This document shows, in pieces, positions 34,490 to 46,251 of a stretch of 64,000 bases of DNA. The notes under the pieces are model-generated. The model did not search any database. It saw only the letters and a list, made by a program, of their open reading frames with translations, and was not told the origin of the DNA. Source of the stretch: Rhynchonema sp. JSB1_4 (Eukaryota > Nematoda > Chromadorea > Monhysterida > Xyalidae); assembly GCA_030248065.1 (NCBI GenBank), contig JASAMV010002279.1, forward strand, positions 62,001 to 126,000, given 5' to 3'. Position 1 is the first letter of the stretch; every line of letters begins with the position of its first letter. The translations under genes were made by a program, and so were the position numbers.

Positions 34490-34839
34490 TTGGTTTGACG
34501 GGAAAAGTGGCATTTTTAGCTGCGATCATTCGCACGCGCACTTCAAAAATGTTATTGCGGTCTGATAAAAGCATCATAATGTTGATAAACTGGGAGTCGT
34601 ATCGTATGTGCCCCATTCACACAGACGATGACCTGGTGCACAGATACCTACTGTGTCCACGCAGGTCAATAAGTTCCAACAAAGCGATACTTTACTGCAC
34701 CATTGGCATGAAACATCGGCCCTCTCTTTCTCACAGCGCACCAGCGTCGTTGCGATGCCAACCAAGTCGGTTATGTCGAATTTCTGCCAAAGAATTGAAG
34801 GACATTGATCGAGAAATGAATATTCCTGATGAACTATGA
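34490..34839 (+). pseudogene. Duplicated fragment of MMACHC intron 4 and last exon, copy A
   Basis: From 34737 the sequence follows the MMACHC last exon (CACAG, then CGTCGTTGCGATGC..., ending GAACTATGA) with frame-breaking differences. The preceding 130 bases match MMACHC intron 4, including the hammerhead-like repeat and CATGAAACATC near the acceptor. It begins right after the stop of the CARD-ankyrin gene and could supply its 3' untranslated region. Confidence 0.7.
34612..34680 (+). ncRNA. Hammerhead-like repeat copy with perfect 7-bp stem II
   Basis: GACGA is followed by TGACCTG (34627-34633) and its perfect complement CAGGTCA (34660-34666). The GAAAC that should follow is AATAAG, so the core is broken, while the stem is intact. 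Confidence 0.35.
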
Positions 34840-34987
34840 TTATGAAAAAATTGAATATTTATTGAGATGATGCTTGTATACTTATACATATACCACCGTT
34901 GCAAAACAAGCCCCCGTGTGCACAAGTGCGCGCCTGAGCGGAGCCTGGGTTGGTTGCTTCCCGTAGTTAAGAAGCACAGGTCTGGTA

Positions 34988-35261
34988 TTGGTCGCACAAT
35001 GATCATATAAGAATTCATCAAATTAATCCTGATTTTCACGTTCAGTCACGCTTAACCACTGTGCTATTTGTGATTCTCACAAAACATTTTCAGCTAAAAA
35101 TAATCCAGCGGATCAACCACGTTGGCGCAGGTCTGAAACATTCTCTTTACTACATGCTTTGTGTGCGATCACGCAACGCAACGTCATTGCCCCGTCACTT
35201 TCCCTCTTTACAATTCAGGAAAAAAATTTGACCAATTCTTATAAAGTCATTGTGCAACCAA
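34988..35261. mobile_element. TA-flanked MITE, TTGGTCGCACAATGAC family, copy 2
   Basis: 274 bp, nearly identical to the copy at 19346 along its length and in the same orientation, with TA on both sides. Confidence 0.85.
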
Positions 35262-36143
35262 TACCAGCGTGCTTGCGAACAAAATTGTTTTTATACTGTA
35301 TGACACCATCTATATGCGTGTAACGAGCTTACCGTATCGGCGTGCTCTGGTTGCACACTGTGGCTGCGCGGTGCTATGCATTGATGGTTTTGTGTTGCTG
35401 AAATTTGCCTGTTTACTTCCTGAGCAACTAACATAATTAGTGTTCCAGAAAAGCATCGCAGCAACGCTGGTCGATTATACATCTTGTAGAGCTCCTGATG
35501 ACATGGCATGGTGCACCTAAACCTGCTGTCTAAAACATCATTGCGCCTGATTACCAGGGAAAGATCTTGTCAAAAATTGCGGGAAAACTTTTTTGCCAAT
35601 TAAAAAACGATACTGTTTTAGCGAAACGAATCACACTCGGTCTGCGTGCTTGACAACATTAATAAACATATGGTCGGACGGGTGCCCGGAGTTTTCTGGT
35701 TGACTGATCTTGATCTGATCACGGTTGTTTTTCGTCCACCGAGCCTAATTGGCTGCATAGTCAGACCCATCTGGTCGTCCAGCATCAGTAACATGCTGTA
35801 GTTACCGTACTGTACCTCATTTCTTGGTCTGGTCCGACAGTACAATGCTGTTGTATCTAAGGAATGCGTTGTTCCCATATTAAGGTGTGTGCATGAGTAT
35901 GCACTGGAGATCACGGCATAGAAACTGGTGAGTGGCTTTCTTCAGGTCCCGTATGCCTCTATTCTCTCTTCATTTTTTCGTCATTGTTTATTGAGACTCG
36001 CACATTCGCAAAAATAATCCAGCACCGGCTAATATTCGGCGCTCAAATGGAAAAAAAGAACTCTGCTGAAATTTAAGTGTGCTCGCCAAAAACATTATCT
36101 GCCAAACTTATCCTTGAGCTCTTCAGAAGCGTATCAAAAAACA
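35262..36143. other. Intergenic, no gene recognised
   Basis: Contains only short frames on both strands. A TCTTCAG acceptor about 20 bases before the forkhead start codon may be a trans-splice site. Confidence 0.35.
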
Positions 36144-37703
36144 ATGTTTCCATACAGTCAACTGCGTTTGTCTGCAACGATGAGCGCACGCAACAGTCCA
36201 ACAGGATTGGCCATGAATCCGGGGCCCATCCGTGATGCATCAACCCAAAACAACAACAATTACAACAGCAGTACGCCACAAAGCAGCAGCGCATCCCAGA
36301 GCAACAACCCCTTTCCGTCCATGCCAAGTCCCTATGTGACCCTACTGGACCCCCTGATGGCCTACGGAGCTGCGGTCTTTCCACCAGCGATTGCAGTCGG
36401 CAGCCGATTCTTGCACGAGGATCACAAACCACAGCAAAGTGAGTCAAGCTCTGTTTTTTTGGCTTGGCCCCATAATTATTCAAATCTTGGGCTTCGCGTC
36501 CGATGTGGGACTTTTACTCTATCGGTGCCCTTTCTGCTTCAGGCTACGTCGGTTTGATAGCAATGGCGATTCTGAGCACGTCCGACAAGAAGATGGTGCT
36601 GTCTGACATCTACCAGTGGATAATGGACAATTATTCGTATTTCCGCACGCGAGGCCCCGGCTGGCGTAACAGCATCAGACACAATCTGTCATTGAATCAG
36701 TGTTTTGTCAAGGTTGAGTCACTGAACTTGAGCAGTGTTTATTTTGGATGTTCTTGGCTGAGTGTTATTTTTTCCTCGTTATTGCTCGATCCTGAAGTGT
36801 GAGTAAGCGGGGTTACGGTGTTATGTGGACAGCAGTATCACGAATTCCAGATATGTGTTCATTTGTACAAAGATTAGACTGTCAAAATATCCCGTGCTAT
36901 TGGACCTAAACTTGGACACGTGACGAAAGAGTCATATAAAATATTGTGTAGTTACGCTGCACATAGTTAGCTGATGTTTCAGCTCTGTCGAAGTGCGAGT
37001 GGCAAGGGTCACTACTGGGCCATACACCCGGCCAACAAGGACGACTTTCTCAGGGGCGATTTTCGTCGACGACGAGCGCAGAGGAAGGTGTGCGCCTAAA
37101 TTCAGGCTTGAAAAAATTATGGCCTGTAGGCCTCAATTAAGCCTGAGCTCAAGCCTGCCCCCACCGATTCAGGTTCGAAAGCACATGGGTCTGTCAGTTG
37201 ACGATGACGAAGAGGGCAGCGACGACCTGCTTTGTGGTTTCCCGCTAGTGGCCGGTATGCCCTTCTTCAGGGGCAATCCACTGTTTGGCTTCCCCCCGTT
37301 TGGTCTAATGGGAGGCCCGATCCCATTCCCGGCGCTGCTGCAGAGTCGGGGTCTGTCACCAGCGGGGGGTGCGCCCCCTCATTTGTATCCGGGTGTGTCC
37401 CCACCGGAGGGTGCGCCCCCTCATTTGCATCTGGGTCTGTCCCCAGCGGGGGGTGCGCCCCCTCATTTGCATCCGGGTGTGTCCCCACCGGAGGGTGCGC
37501 CCCCTCATTTGCATCTGGGTCTGTCCCCAGCGGGGGGTGCGCCCCCTCATTTGCATCTGGGTCTGTCCCCACCGGAGGGTGCGCCCCCTCATTTGCATCT
37601 GGGTCTGTCCCCAGCGGGGGGTGCGCCCCCTCATTTGCATCCGGGTCTGGCAGGACTGTCTGGTCTGTTGGCTGAACAACAACAGCAGCTAATGGTTAGA
37701 TGA
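36144..37703 (+). CDS. Forkhead transcription factor, FoxQ2 type
   Basis: Exons 36144-36438, 36543-36712, 36983-37087 and 37173-37703 join in phase, about 366 residues. Residues 1-97 are Asn/Ser-rich. The forkhead domain starts [14 protein letters not shown] (canonical KPPYSYIALIAMAI), continues [19 protein letters not shown] and [17 protein letters not shown] (helix 3, DNA-reading), then [16 protein letters not shown] and [18 protein letters not shown]. The ending [15 protein letters not shown] is characteristic of FoxQ2. A nuclear localisation signal is evident in that basic run. After an acidic DDDEEGSDD stretch comes a Pro/Gly region with seven 14-residue repeats and a Gln-rich tail. FoxQ2 acts in anterior neuroectoderm patterning in many animals; here that role is inferred. 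Acceptor of exon 3 is CTGATGTTTCAG. Confidence 0.88.
37353..37646 (+). repeat. Seven 42-bp tandem repeats coding 14 residues each
   Basis: Units alternate between [18 protein letters not shown] and [18 protein letters not shown], so the higher-order period is 84 bp. Units differ at only a few bases, indicating recent expansion or homogenisation. The frame is kept in all units, and the other frames also remain open. Confidence 0.95.
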
Positions 37704-37789
37704 TGTTTCACTAGTCTGAATGCTGTATATACATATATGTATACAATGTAGTCTTTCCACTGCAGTACAGTAAACGTGGTGTTTTTGAG

Positions 37790-38118
37790 CAACGATCATA
37801 CATACATACTGTATACGCACACCTCAAAAATGTTATAATGGTTTGATAGAGGCACCAGAATATGGGGCTTTGGGATACGCGTCGTATGATATGTGCCTCA
37901 AATACAGACGATCACCTGATGTACAGACTGTGGGTGAACGCTGGTCAATTATATAGTTCCAGCAGACCGATACTTTACAACACCATTGGCGTGAAACATC
38001 AGCCATGTCTTTCTCACAGCGCACTTTCGCGTCGCTGTGATGCCGACCGCAGCAAATAAATGGAATATTGAATTTCTGCCAAACAATCGATGAGAAATGA
38101 ATCGGTTCTGAACTGTGA
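37790..38118 (+). pseudogene. Duplicated fragment of MMACHC intron 4 and last exon, copy B
   Basis: Resembles copy A at 34.5 kb from CTCAAAAATGTTAT onward. It keeps the ACAGACGATCACCTG repeat, GGCGTGAAACATCAGCC, TTTCTCACAG and a decayed exon 5 (from 38020) with an in-frame stop. It starts about 90 bases after the forkhead stop. Confidence 0.65.
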
Positions 38119-40264
38119 TCATGATAAAATTGGATGTTGATGTATGTACCCATGTTTGTACCATTTGTTGTAAATCAATTTTTTTCTCAGAATCAATATG
38201 ATACGACCACGATCTGTTTTTTGATATGTTTTACTTTTGGCGAGTCTCCTCGACCACGTTTCAGTGATATGCAGTATTTCAGAAAACCGATGTTCTTTTG
38301 GTTGCGGTTGAGTAAATTCATTTTGTTTTTTTGCAGATACTCTGAAGAAGAGTGCACCAGTTGGGCACGAAACGTCACTAAATACATCTATTGTGTTGAT
38401 CTGCGGTAATTTCGTCCCACAAAGACAACCAAACAAAATGAGGTTTCAGTGATCGTTAGGTATCTGGAAATGAAAGTAAAGTCTGTTTCGTGCACTTTGG
38501 TGGTTGCGATAAACAAAACATGACCAAATTTCATTTCACAAACATGTGGGGCTATCAGGACCTTGACAGCGGCATGCAGCTAGGTACGTCCCTTTTCGGC
38601 ATCGAGCATGTACCATGGCCTCTCAGTCTGAGCACGAGCAGAAATCCAAGAATGCTTAAGACACATGACAATCAGTTTGTTTTTATTTTTACCTTTGGGA
38701 AGTACATGCTTCATGGGAGGAATCATTTGTGTGAAATAGTTTGGACGGTGTTTCATCGTTTCATTTTCTAATTGTGTGTGCATCGGTCTTCTTATGTCGT
38801 CGCTTCTCAAACGCGATGCGTGTCCCCCTTTTTCTCCGTTCTCCGTCATCCTTTTTTCTTGGTGGTTTTTCTTTTGTTTTTGTCCCACAGTATGTTACGC
38901 ACCTTTGACAAAGATCTTCATTTCGATCGACTTTTTTGAAGTTGACTTGTGCAGATCTAATAATGGTCCGGTTCCACGTATTTCAAAAATGAAAGAAAGA
39001 GAAACGCACGTATATTTGGTAAAAACACGCTCTCCACTTCGGGCTCGGTGCGTAAATTCGCTTTTGACTCACAAAACATTTGTGTGGTGAACGACGTTGC
39101 TGTTCGCGTAAGCACGCAACAAATTGAGGTCAGCCAGCTGGAACTTGTCATCATCTCTCTCGGCGCCAAATCCCTTTCTTTTATTTGGACAAACACGTGT
39201 AACCGGAGCATTTTTGAATCTGGCTAAGCAAGCTTTAAAAAAGCGTCTCATGAGCTAGTGGTTGGACTATACTTTCAGCGTTTTCGCCGCACGCAATAAC
39301 CGAACGTCATCCAGGGCACGCTGGTTGAGGTTCAATTCCAACGATTCGCTTTGCACGCTCTTCTTCGTCCACCCACGTCAATCGAATTCACCACATATCG
39401 TTTCGCATGCGCTCGGCCCGTACGCGCATTCGGTGTCCAAAAAAACAAGCTCGAAAAAATTGAAGCTCCCTCCCAATGGAAGTTCCCCAATTTTTTGTAC
39501 CGATAATGACAGTCAGTGATGTGCATGAATAAGCACTCCTTGTGCTGTTGGTTGTGTACGAACGAAGTGTCTTTGGTGCTGTGGAAACGGTTATATCTGT
39601 TCGAACTTTGAAATCGTATCGTTTCACATGTACCGGATTTACCTATACTCGTATATGTGCTTTATCGTTGAGATTTTTGTCACTACGTACGGAGCTCATT
39701 TTAGCTAGTGTAGCATAAAATAGAAGCCTACTCCCAATAGCCCCTCAAATATAGAAGCCCCAAGGTTACAGGGTCGCTCAAAAAGTAGAAGTCAGAGGAA
39801 ATACATAGGTATAGCTACATACGTATGTTACGCCGTTTTAAAAGTGTGTAGAGCAATGGTCACCAGTGCAGAGTGGAACCAAGTGCCTCGCCTCAAACCG
39901 AAGGTGATCTGCCGGCTGCATTGAAGCCTGACATACAGTACAACCTGCAGATCACTTCCAGTTTGACGCGAGGCACATAATAGTTAGTTTACACATTACG
40001 ATTCAGGCAGCGCACACGGCACCAAATTCTGCGTTGGTTACATATCAGCAAATGTGAGACATGTCGTCGCTCAGTGCATCAGCGTTCGATATGGAACACC
40101 ACCAAAGCACAAACGCAACCGTCATAGTCATTTTGAAAAGCTCAAGACAAGCTCAGCGCTTTGACTCGGTGCAAAGAAGAGTAAAGGCCGAAGCGAAAAA
40201 ACAGGATGAATGTATAAATCTCTATAATCCTAAAAAATTCGAAATTTTGTGGTGTGAGCAAAGC
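38119..40264. other. Intergenic, no firm gene
   Basis: Possible isolated exons only: after TTTTTTGCAG at 38338 a short Cys-containing frame ends at 38409, and on the minus strand 39251-39069 a 60-codon frame starts MRRFFKACLARFKNAP. Neither has a partner exon or family. An inverted pair around AGTGCCTCGCCTCAAACCGAAG (39883 and 39975) borders about 110 bp. Confidence 0.35.
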
Positions 40265-43200
40265 CTAGGCTACGAGCGGATCACCATGTTGGATGCCGTT
40301 ATTGTCCGTTCTTTTCGTTGTGTCACCACGATCCGATAATAACGGCTCACACTCATCCGTCGATGATGTTTCAATTCTGCATGGTAACGCGCACAATACA
40401 GCGAGTGCGCTGATCAGGTGCAGGACGACGACAATGTAGCAGAGTCCAGGGTAGCCAGCCGATTCCACTATGAAACCACTGACGAGACCACCGGTCAACC
40501 AGGTTGCGTACTCGAAAAATATGAGTAGTGAGAATGTCTGTAACAAACAAGCACATAATGTGACTGCTCGCTGTCAATTATTGTAATTTGCAAGGCCATA
40601 ATTGTAGTGTAGCTTATCCAACGTCAAGGACATCTGCCTGATTCTGTAGTCGACGCAACCCCAAGCGCAAGCACAGCGCACTGGACTCTACGCATGCATG
40701 CGGACCTGCAGCATTGGTCGAATATTCAGGTCCTTGGATCAACTACATAACAATAAGCCGAACCGGACACCTTTGCATATGATGTTTCAAATTCGCAAGC
40801 ACGACAGTCCTCGTTTGATTCAACAGCTTTGGCCAGCCACAGAAATACACAATGGAACAGTATGGCCTTGCCGATAGCCACACAAGCGAACAAAGCGCAA
40901 ATGGCTGCATAGACACCAGCTGCAATAATAGTAGGTGCCAGATCAGTTTCAGCAGATTTTCGAGGTAGTGCGGCGCGTTGGTATCACCAATATTTGAGAA
41001 CACACAAATTTCTGTCTGTTGCGCCCACCCGGATACAAGGCAGATCCATCCACACAAATGTCATTCAGATCGAGTTGGTTGGTGATCATAGGGTTGAGGA
41101 TTAGGCATGTGGTAAGGCCTGGTGTTCGGCTTGCTGTTGCAACTAGGCTTTGGCTTAGGCTTGGAGTTGAGCACTGGTCAATGGTTCAGGTGGAGGAGGA
41201 AGTTGGGTCGCCTTGAACTTTCGTGTTACGGACAAAACAGAGGCGGCCAAAATAGGGGCTTTTGAAAGACAGCAGCCAAACTAATAGATATTTGCTGGGG
41301 CAGTTAGGCCTAAGCCCAAGACTGATGGCCAAGCTAGGTGCCTTCGGTACCCACTGTTTCAGGCGTAGACTTTTACGAACCACATTATATAAAACGGAAG
41401 TCTCTATTTATTTATCTCTGTCTGTCGTAGGAGGCAGGACTCGGGTAGGAACTCGGGCACAGTGGGCAATCGTGAACACAACGGCAAAATCAAATTCGGT
41501 GATCTATTGGTCCGATCGTGCGCTGGACGCGTCAGTTGTTGTATTGATGGTGCCCGTGTATTTTGACTTTACTGATGCCACAAAAATTTTGACCTGAGTA
41601 AAAGCGGCCCCCAGGCTAAAAAATGAACAACTTTCTAAAAACTAGTCGAAATTAGTGGAATCAGTAACTCTCAGAATTCCTTTAATTGTGATACACAATG
41701 AGTCACGTCACCAAGCCAGGTTCGATCTGATGATCACCAAGTTTGATATCGGCTACTGTGAGTGACAGAGAAGAACTGTCAGCGTGTCTCAAAAAGCAGC
41801 CTAGGTAAGTCTCTTTTACGTATTGGCATGTCATAATGTTACAATGGTTGTACATCATTGATTGATGGAACAATCGAATCTTTGTGTTGGGCGATTCTGC
41901 GTGGGATAAAGGTAAAGATAAAGATAAGATAAGATAAGATAAAGCGTGCCCAAGATGGTTCCATGCACCACTTGCCTGATTTGTCTAATGCTTGGCTGCG
42001 TCAGTTTCAGAAAAAGCCGGAAGGCGGAATGGTTTGCAAACACGTTGTAAAAGATGCCCCTGAGCCATCAGGAAAGCGGTGCACGGAGGCGTGTTTCATG
42101 CGTTTACTATACGCTGAATCGTCCGAAAATTCCATTGTGCTATCCAATCACTAAAACCCAACCACTGCAACATTTCTAGTTATACCTACATATGATGGAT
42201 GACCTGCAAATAAAAGTGGCAGAGGCCGGGTACTTTTTGACACATCCATGACCAACCAGCGATCGATGCCATTAGCGCCAAGGAGACGGCCGAAATTGCC
42301 AAACCGATTGCGCAATACAGAGTGAGGAATGAGGGAACGAACTCGATCAGCCCAACGCCAATCACGACGCCGAGCAGATAGGCGGGCAAAGCGATCAATG
42401 TGACGAAACCGATGGCCGATTCGGTGATGTCGGGAATGGTGTCCTGCGTAAGTGCGCGCGGTATCGAACATGCGCGGATCAGGTAGAAACGGGCAACCAA
42501 AGAACACCACATTGCTTTATCAATACAATTCTTGGTCACGCTTTATGATAAAATACAGTCAAACCTCCATACATAGTGAACGATCAATCAGTCCCCAAAC
42601 TGAGATAATTTGGTGCTCTATACATAGTATTCTTTACAGTGAACAAAATAGTCAGGTCCCGTTCTGTTCACAATGTAGAGGTTTGACTGTAAGGCATTTG
42701 TCTCTGGTGCCATACCGGTTTTTCGGCCAGTTTTACTTCTTCATGAGGAACGTCTTGGAATGACTCATTGACGCTGGTCGAAACTTGTAGCGTCATCAAT
42801 AAACCAGGAAATATATAAACTGCAAGAAGTCACGTGACCACGACAAGGCTCGCGCGTCAACGGCATTAGAATAAGTCAAACAACCGCACACCATCAGCCA
42901 TACGGACATCATCGGCAGCGTTGTGCTGTACGTCTGCGACGCGATAGTGACCGCCAGGATGCAACTCATGATGCGTGCGTCTCGCAACAGCGCACACCAC
43001 GGCAGCGACAGCTCGACTGTAATGCTGTGTCACAGCAGTGAGTGAGTTTTGCCCTCTTCGGCCTGTTTTCACAGAGGGGCGAGGCGCCAGGCCTCATCGG
43101 TGCCTCCAATTTGGCCAATTGACCTCCAAAAAGTCTGGGTGAGTGAGAGTGCTATATCTCTTGCTCGGTGATCTGTGTATAGGCAATCCATCGGCTCATG

Positions 43201-46200
43201 GCACTTTTTATGCACACAGCGCATGCTCAGCACCACACGAATTTTTTCTAAACAAAATGTGCACTTTGGGCGAGTATCACACTTTGACGGTCCCATTTTA
43301 ATTTATTCGGTTTTCATTTGCTGCTTGACATAACACTTTTCTGCACTGTTGCACAGTTTGGGGATGTTTCAACGGATAACTGCAGAGAACAGATGCATTC
43401 ATTGACGGCAATTATGTAGCGTGCAGCCTGTGTGTGTGGAGTGCCATGAGCTGGCGGATTGCCTATACCTGTATGCTACATTATGTGGTCACGGGCAGGG
43501 TTGGATTAGAAAAGTAAAGAATTATTTGTAAAAGTTTTTTAAAAGCAGGTCACTTTTTTAAAGGTTTTGAAAAGTAGGTCCATTTTGTAATTATTTTTTC
43601 ACTTTTGACGTTATTGTCTCAGTTTTTAAGGTAAAAAGTCGTTTTTATGTACCATCAGTTTGAAATGGTTTTGTGATGGGCTCAGGGAGTTGAAACCGTC
43701 AAATAATGTAGGTTCCGACCTCCCAGCCAGCAGGCCAGTTGCTCTACCAACTGAGCTACGGGAACGCGGTATGGCTGCGGCTCAAAGTTGCACTTATACC
43801 TACCAGTTTGCGTTACACATGCTCCCGCCGGCGCTGCTATTTGCCCCCGATGCCTGCTTTCAATGGCCAACCACGCACACAACACGAACAACATTGCACA
43901 CGCAATGGTCACTGCGCCGAATGGCCACTGCTTGTCGCCGGTGTGCGTGTACAGTGTACCTCCAATGTACGGACCGAGTTCGCTGCCGGTCTGAATGCAG
44001 CCGTACAGTACTCCCATCATTAACGAGCGCTCGCGCAACGACGACGAATATTTGGCGATCATCGTGTTGTCGCACACATCGATCAGCACCTGGGCTGCGC
44101 CCTGAAGCGATACAGTCTACGCTCCCTATGGTGAACCTCGACAGCGAACCCCTCGAAAACACCTGTACAGTCCTGGCAGCAAGTAACGGCCAATAGTCAC
44201 GCAGCGCAGTCTGTGCACCAGTGATCAGCGTGCTGGCAGCAATCGACAACAGCAGCAAATGAATCGAACCCAATCGCGCCACAATCCTGTCGGTGAAAGG
44301 CAGCACGAGCACACTCACATAGTTCAGGTTACTGTACAGAGCGTTCCAGACGTTTTCGTTTTCGTATGACGTGTGCTAAAATAGAGAACGTTACAACAAC
44401 TTAATTCTGGGCAATAATTGTGGTCCTCAATTTGTATGACCAACAACGGGTGGCATTTTCGAAACGGTGTAAAGGTCAGTTGGGTGTAAAGGCCGAAGGC
44501 AAGCTCGGTGTGAGAAAGTTCGGTGTAAGCTCGGCGTAAGCTTGAAACATTGCACGCTGACCAAGCAGCAGACGCGCGTTTCAAGACGAAAGGTCAACTT
44601 TGACAGTGTTCTGTGGAAGTGTAAATCATTTGTTGGCAATCTGGTTCATTTAAGCTGGTTGCACAAACGTTTTACAGGAATATTTGTAAGTTACTTGACG
44701 TTTTTGACGTTTCGCCGTAAAGCCATTGAAAAATGAAACATTCATTGACGGTGATGCCAAAAAATTTGATGTCGCTAACGGAGTACGAAATCAAAACAGC
44801 TCCATAAACGCTTACGAAATTCATAGATATGCAGAATTGTTTCGAAAAAAGCAGATAATTAAAAAAATTTTTGGAAAAATTTTTTTGAAACTCAGATTTT
44901 GCTTTTTTTAATGAAAAAAGTTGCCCAAAATGGTCTGAAATGTCCAAAAATGACCCTTTTCGAGGTAGAATTTTTTCTGTGGACGGGGCAATTTTTTCAG
45001 AATCGCGCATGCGGCGTCTTGTATTGTCCCCAAACCTGTACGGGGATGCGCGGGGCTGGTCTTTTTTAGTGATGTGGCACCTATAATGTACCACTGCATG
45101 CTACAACACAATGTATACATATGCAGGTCTGGTGCAGTACAAAGTCGATCTGACACGCAAGATTTGGGCTGTAATCGATATTTTGGTGGTCGTATATTAC
45201 TCATACGGCATTAGGTGCATTAAAATACGTTGTGCAGCATGTTACAATACATTAGGGTAACATCATTAGTCAACATCAACCACAGATTGGTCGGAGACCG
45301 TAGAATGGGCACTGGGTGTCACCACAGAAGTTCGGTCTCAGGCGAAAATTTTTCAATTTTTGAAAAATATGTTGTGTCGATATCATTTATCCTGAAACGT
45401 CGTTTGCAACACTTTTTCTAATAAAAAAATTTTGGCAAAAAAAATCAAAAAATTTTTGTTTTAAAAAAAGCTCGGTATTAAAATTTTTTCCAACCTTGCA
45501 CATATCGCTTAAAAACGCTTGTGCAACTGGCCTATACGAACAATCTTGCAAATTTGCAATTTTTTCTTGCACTGCTGTCTATTGGTCGCACAATGACTTT
45601 ATAAGAATGACTTGGATCAAATTTTTTCCTGAATCGTGAAGCAGGAAAGTGACGGGCAGTGATGTTGCGTAGCGCGATCACACACAAACCACGCAGTCAG
45701 TAAAATGTTTCAGGCCCGCAGCAAAGTGGGTGCTCTGCAAGGTTATTTTCAGCTGAAAATGTTTTGTGCGAATCACAAATAGCACAGTGGTTAAGAGTGA
45801 CTGAACGTGAAAATCAGGATTGATTTGTTGAATTCTTATATGGTCATTGTGCGACCAATATCAAAGTTGACTTTTCGGTTGGAAACGCGCGCCTGCTGCT
45901 TGCTCAAAGTGCACTGTTTCAAGCTTACGCCGAACTGTCTCCCACCGAGCTTTCCACCGACCTTCACCCTACTGACCTGTACAATGTTTCGAAAATATCA
46001 CCCAACGGGTACACTGGGTACACAACGACACGCATGTACATAATCCATTGCATTCACAAGTATAGATGTCCAGGTCCAACCACAGAACTAAATGCACTCA
46101 CATTTTCGGTGTCATTTATCAGCGTATAAATGTGATAGTCTCGAAAGTACGATGGCATGAAGCTCCATGCTTCATGGAGCAATATGAAATTGAATAGGCC

Positions 46201-46251
46201 AGTGAACGAAGCGGTCAACACCAGCAGACATTTGAAGCGGTCAAACACCAT
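40265..46251 (-). CDS. SLC18-like vesicular monoamine/acetylcholine-type transporter (MFS)
   Basis: Supported exons: 46251-46102, 44375-44163, 44101-43804, 43016-42892, 42443-42234 and 40537-40265; phases agree throughout. One exon between 42.2 and 40.5 kb, probably near 40.92-40.78 kb, is unresolved. The product is a 12-TM MFS protein. Family cues: AARTVQGAAQVLIDVCD followed by RERSLMMGVLYGCIQTGSELGP (motif C region of drug:H+ antiporters), LRDARIMSCILAVTIAS, and a TM11-12 pair TWLTGGLVSGFIVESAGYPG. This matches VMAT/VAChT-type proteins, which load transmitters into vesicles by proton exchange. The C-terminal tail has an acidic dileucine-like DECEPLL, a vesicle-sorting type signal. Exon 2-3 intron is only 61 bp, whereas intron 1 is 1.7 kb and holds a MITE. 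Confidence 0.75.
42556..42689. mobile_element. TA-flanked short MITE, CAGTCAAACCTCCA family
   Basis: 134 bp with inverted ends CAGTCAAACCTCCATACATAG and CAGTCAAACCTCTACATTGTG, flanked by TA. A short relative of the element at 20162. Lies in an intron of the SLC18-like gene. Confidence 0.85.
43025..43107 (-). ncRNA. Hammerhead-like repeat copy with GGCCTG/CAGGCC stem
   Basis: On the minus strand CCGATGA is followed by GGCCTG and, after a 22-base loop, the perfect complement CAGGCC, then GAAGAGGGCAAAACTCACT and CACTGCTGTG. It lies beside the acceptor of an SLC18 exon (43016). Core is one base off CUGANGA and GAAAC is GAAGA. Confidence 0.4.
43181..43464. mobile_element. TATA-flanked MITE, AGGCAATCC family, copy 2
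   Basis: 284 bp, inverted relative to the copy at 25417, with the same AGGCAATCC ends and internal TCAACGGATAACTGCAGAGA. Lies in intron 3 of the SLC18-like gene. Confidence 0.85.
43690..43770 (-). repeat. tRNA-derived sequence in an intron
   Basis: On the minus strand GTTCCCGTAGCTCAGTTGGTAGAGCA is a perfect tRNA 5' half with intact A box and D arm. It is split here as GTTCCCGTAGCTC then AGTTGGTAGAGCA. The anticodon stem does not pair, and a B-box-like GGTTTCAACTCC appears some 50 bases later. It is a tRNA pseudogene or SINE head. Confidence 0.5.
45582..45858. mobile_element. TA-flanked MITE, TTGGTCGCACAATGAC family, copy 3
   Basis: 277 bp, inverted relative to copies 1 and 2, with TA on both sides. 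Lies in intron 1 of the SLC18-like gene. Confidence 0.85.

Noticed and set aside
36993..37172. Start of the long forkhead-region frame as coding
   Set aside because: The true frame of exon 3 is different ([11 protein letters not shown]); the continuous frame joins exon 4 only after the intron 37088-37172.
43690..43770. Functional tRNA gene
   Set aside because: Only the 5' half is intact; the anticodon stem and acceptor 3' strand do not pair.
43860..44318. 152-codon minus-strand frame
   Set aside because: It reads through the 61-bp intron of the SLC18-like gene; after splicing, a transporter-like sequence results instead.
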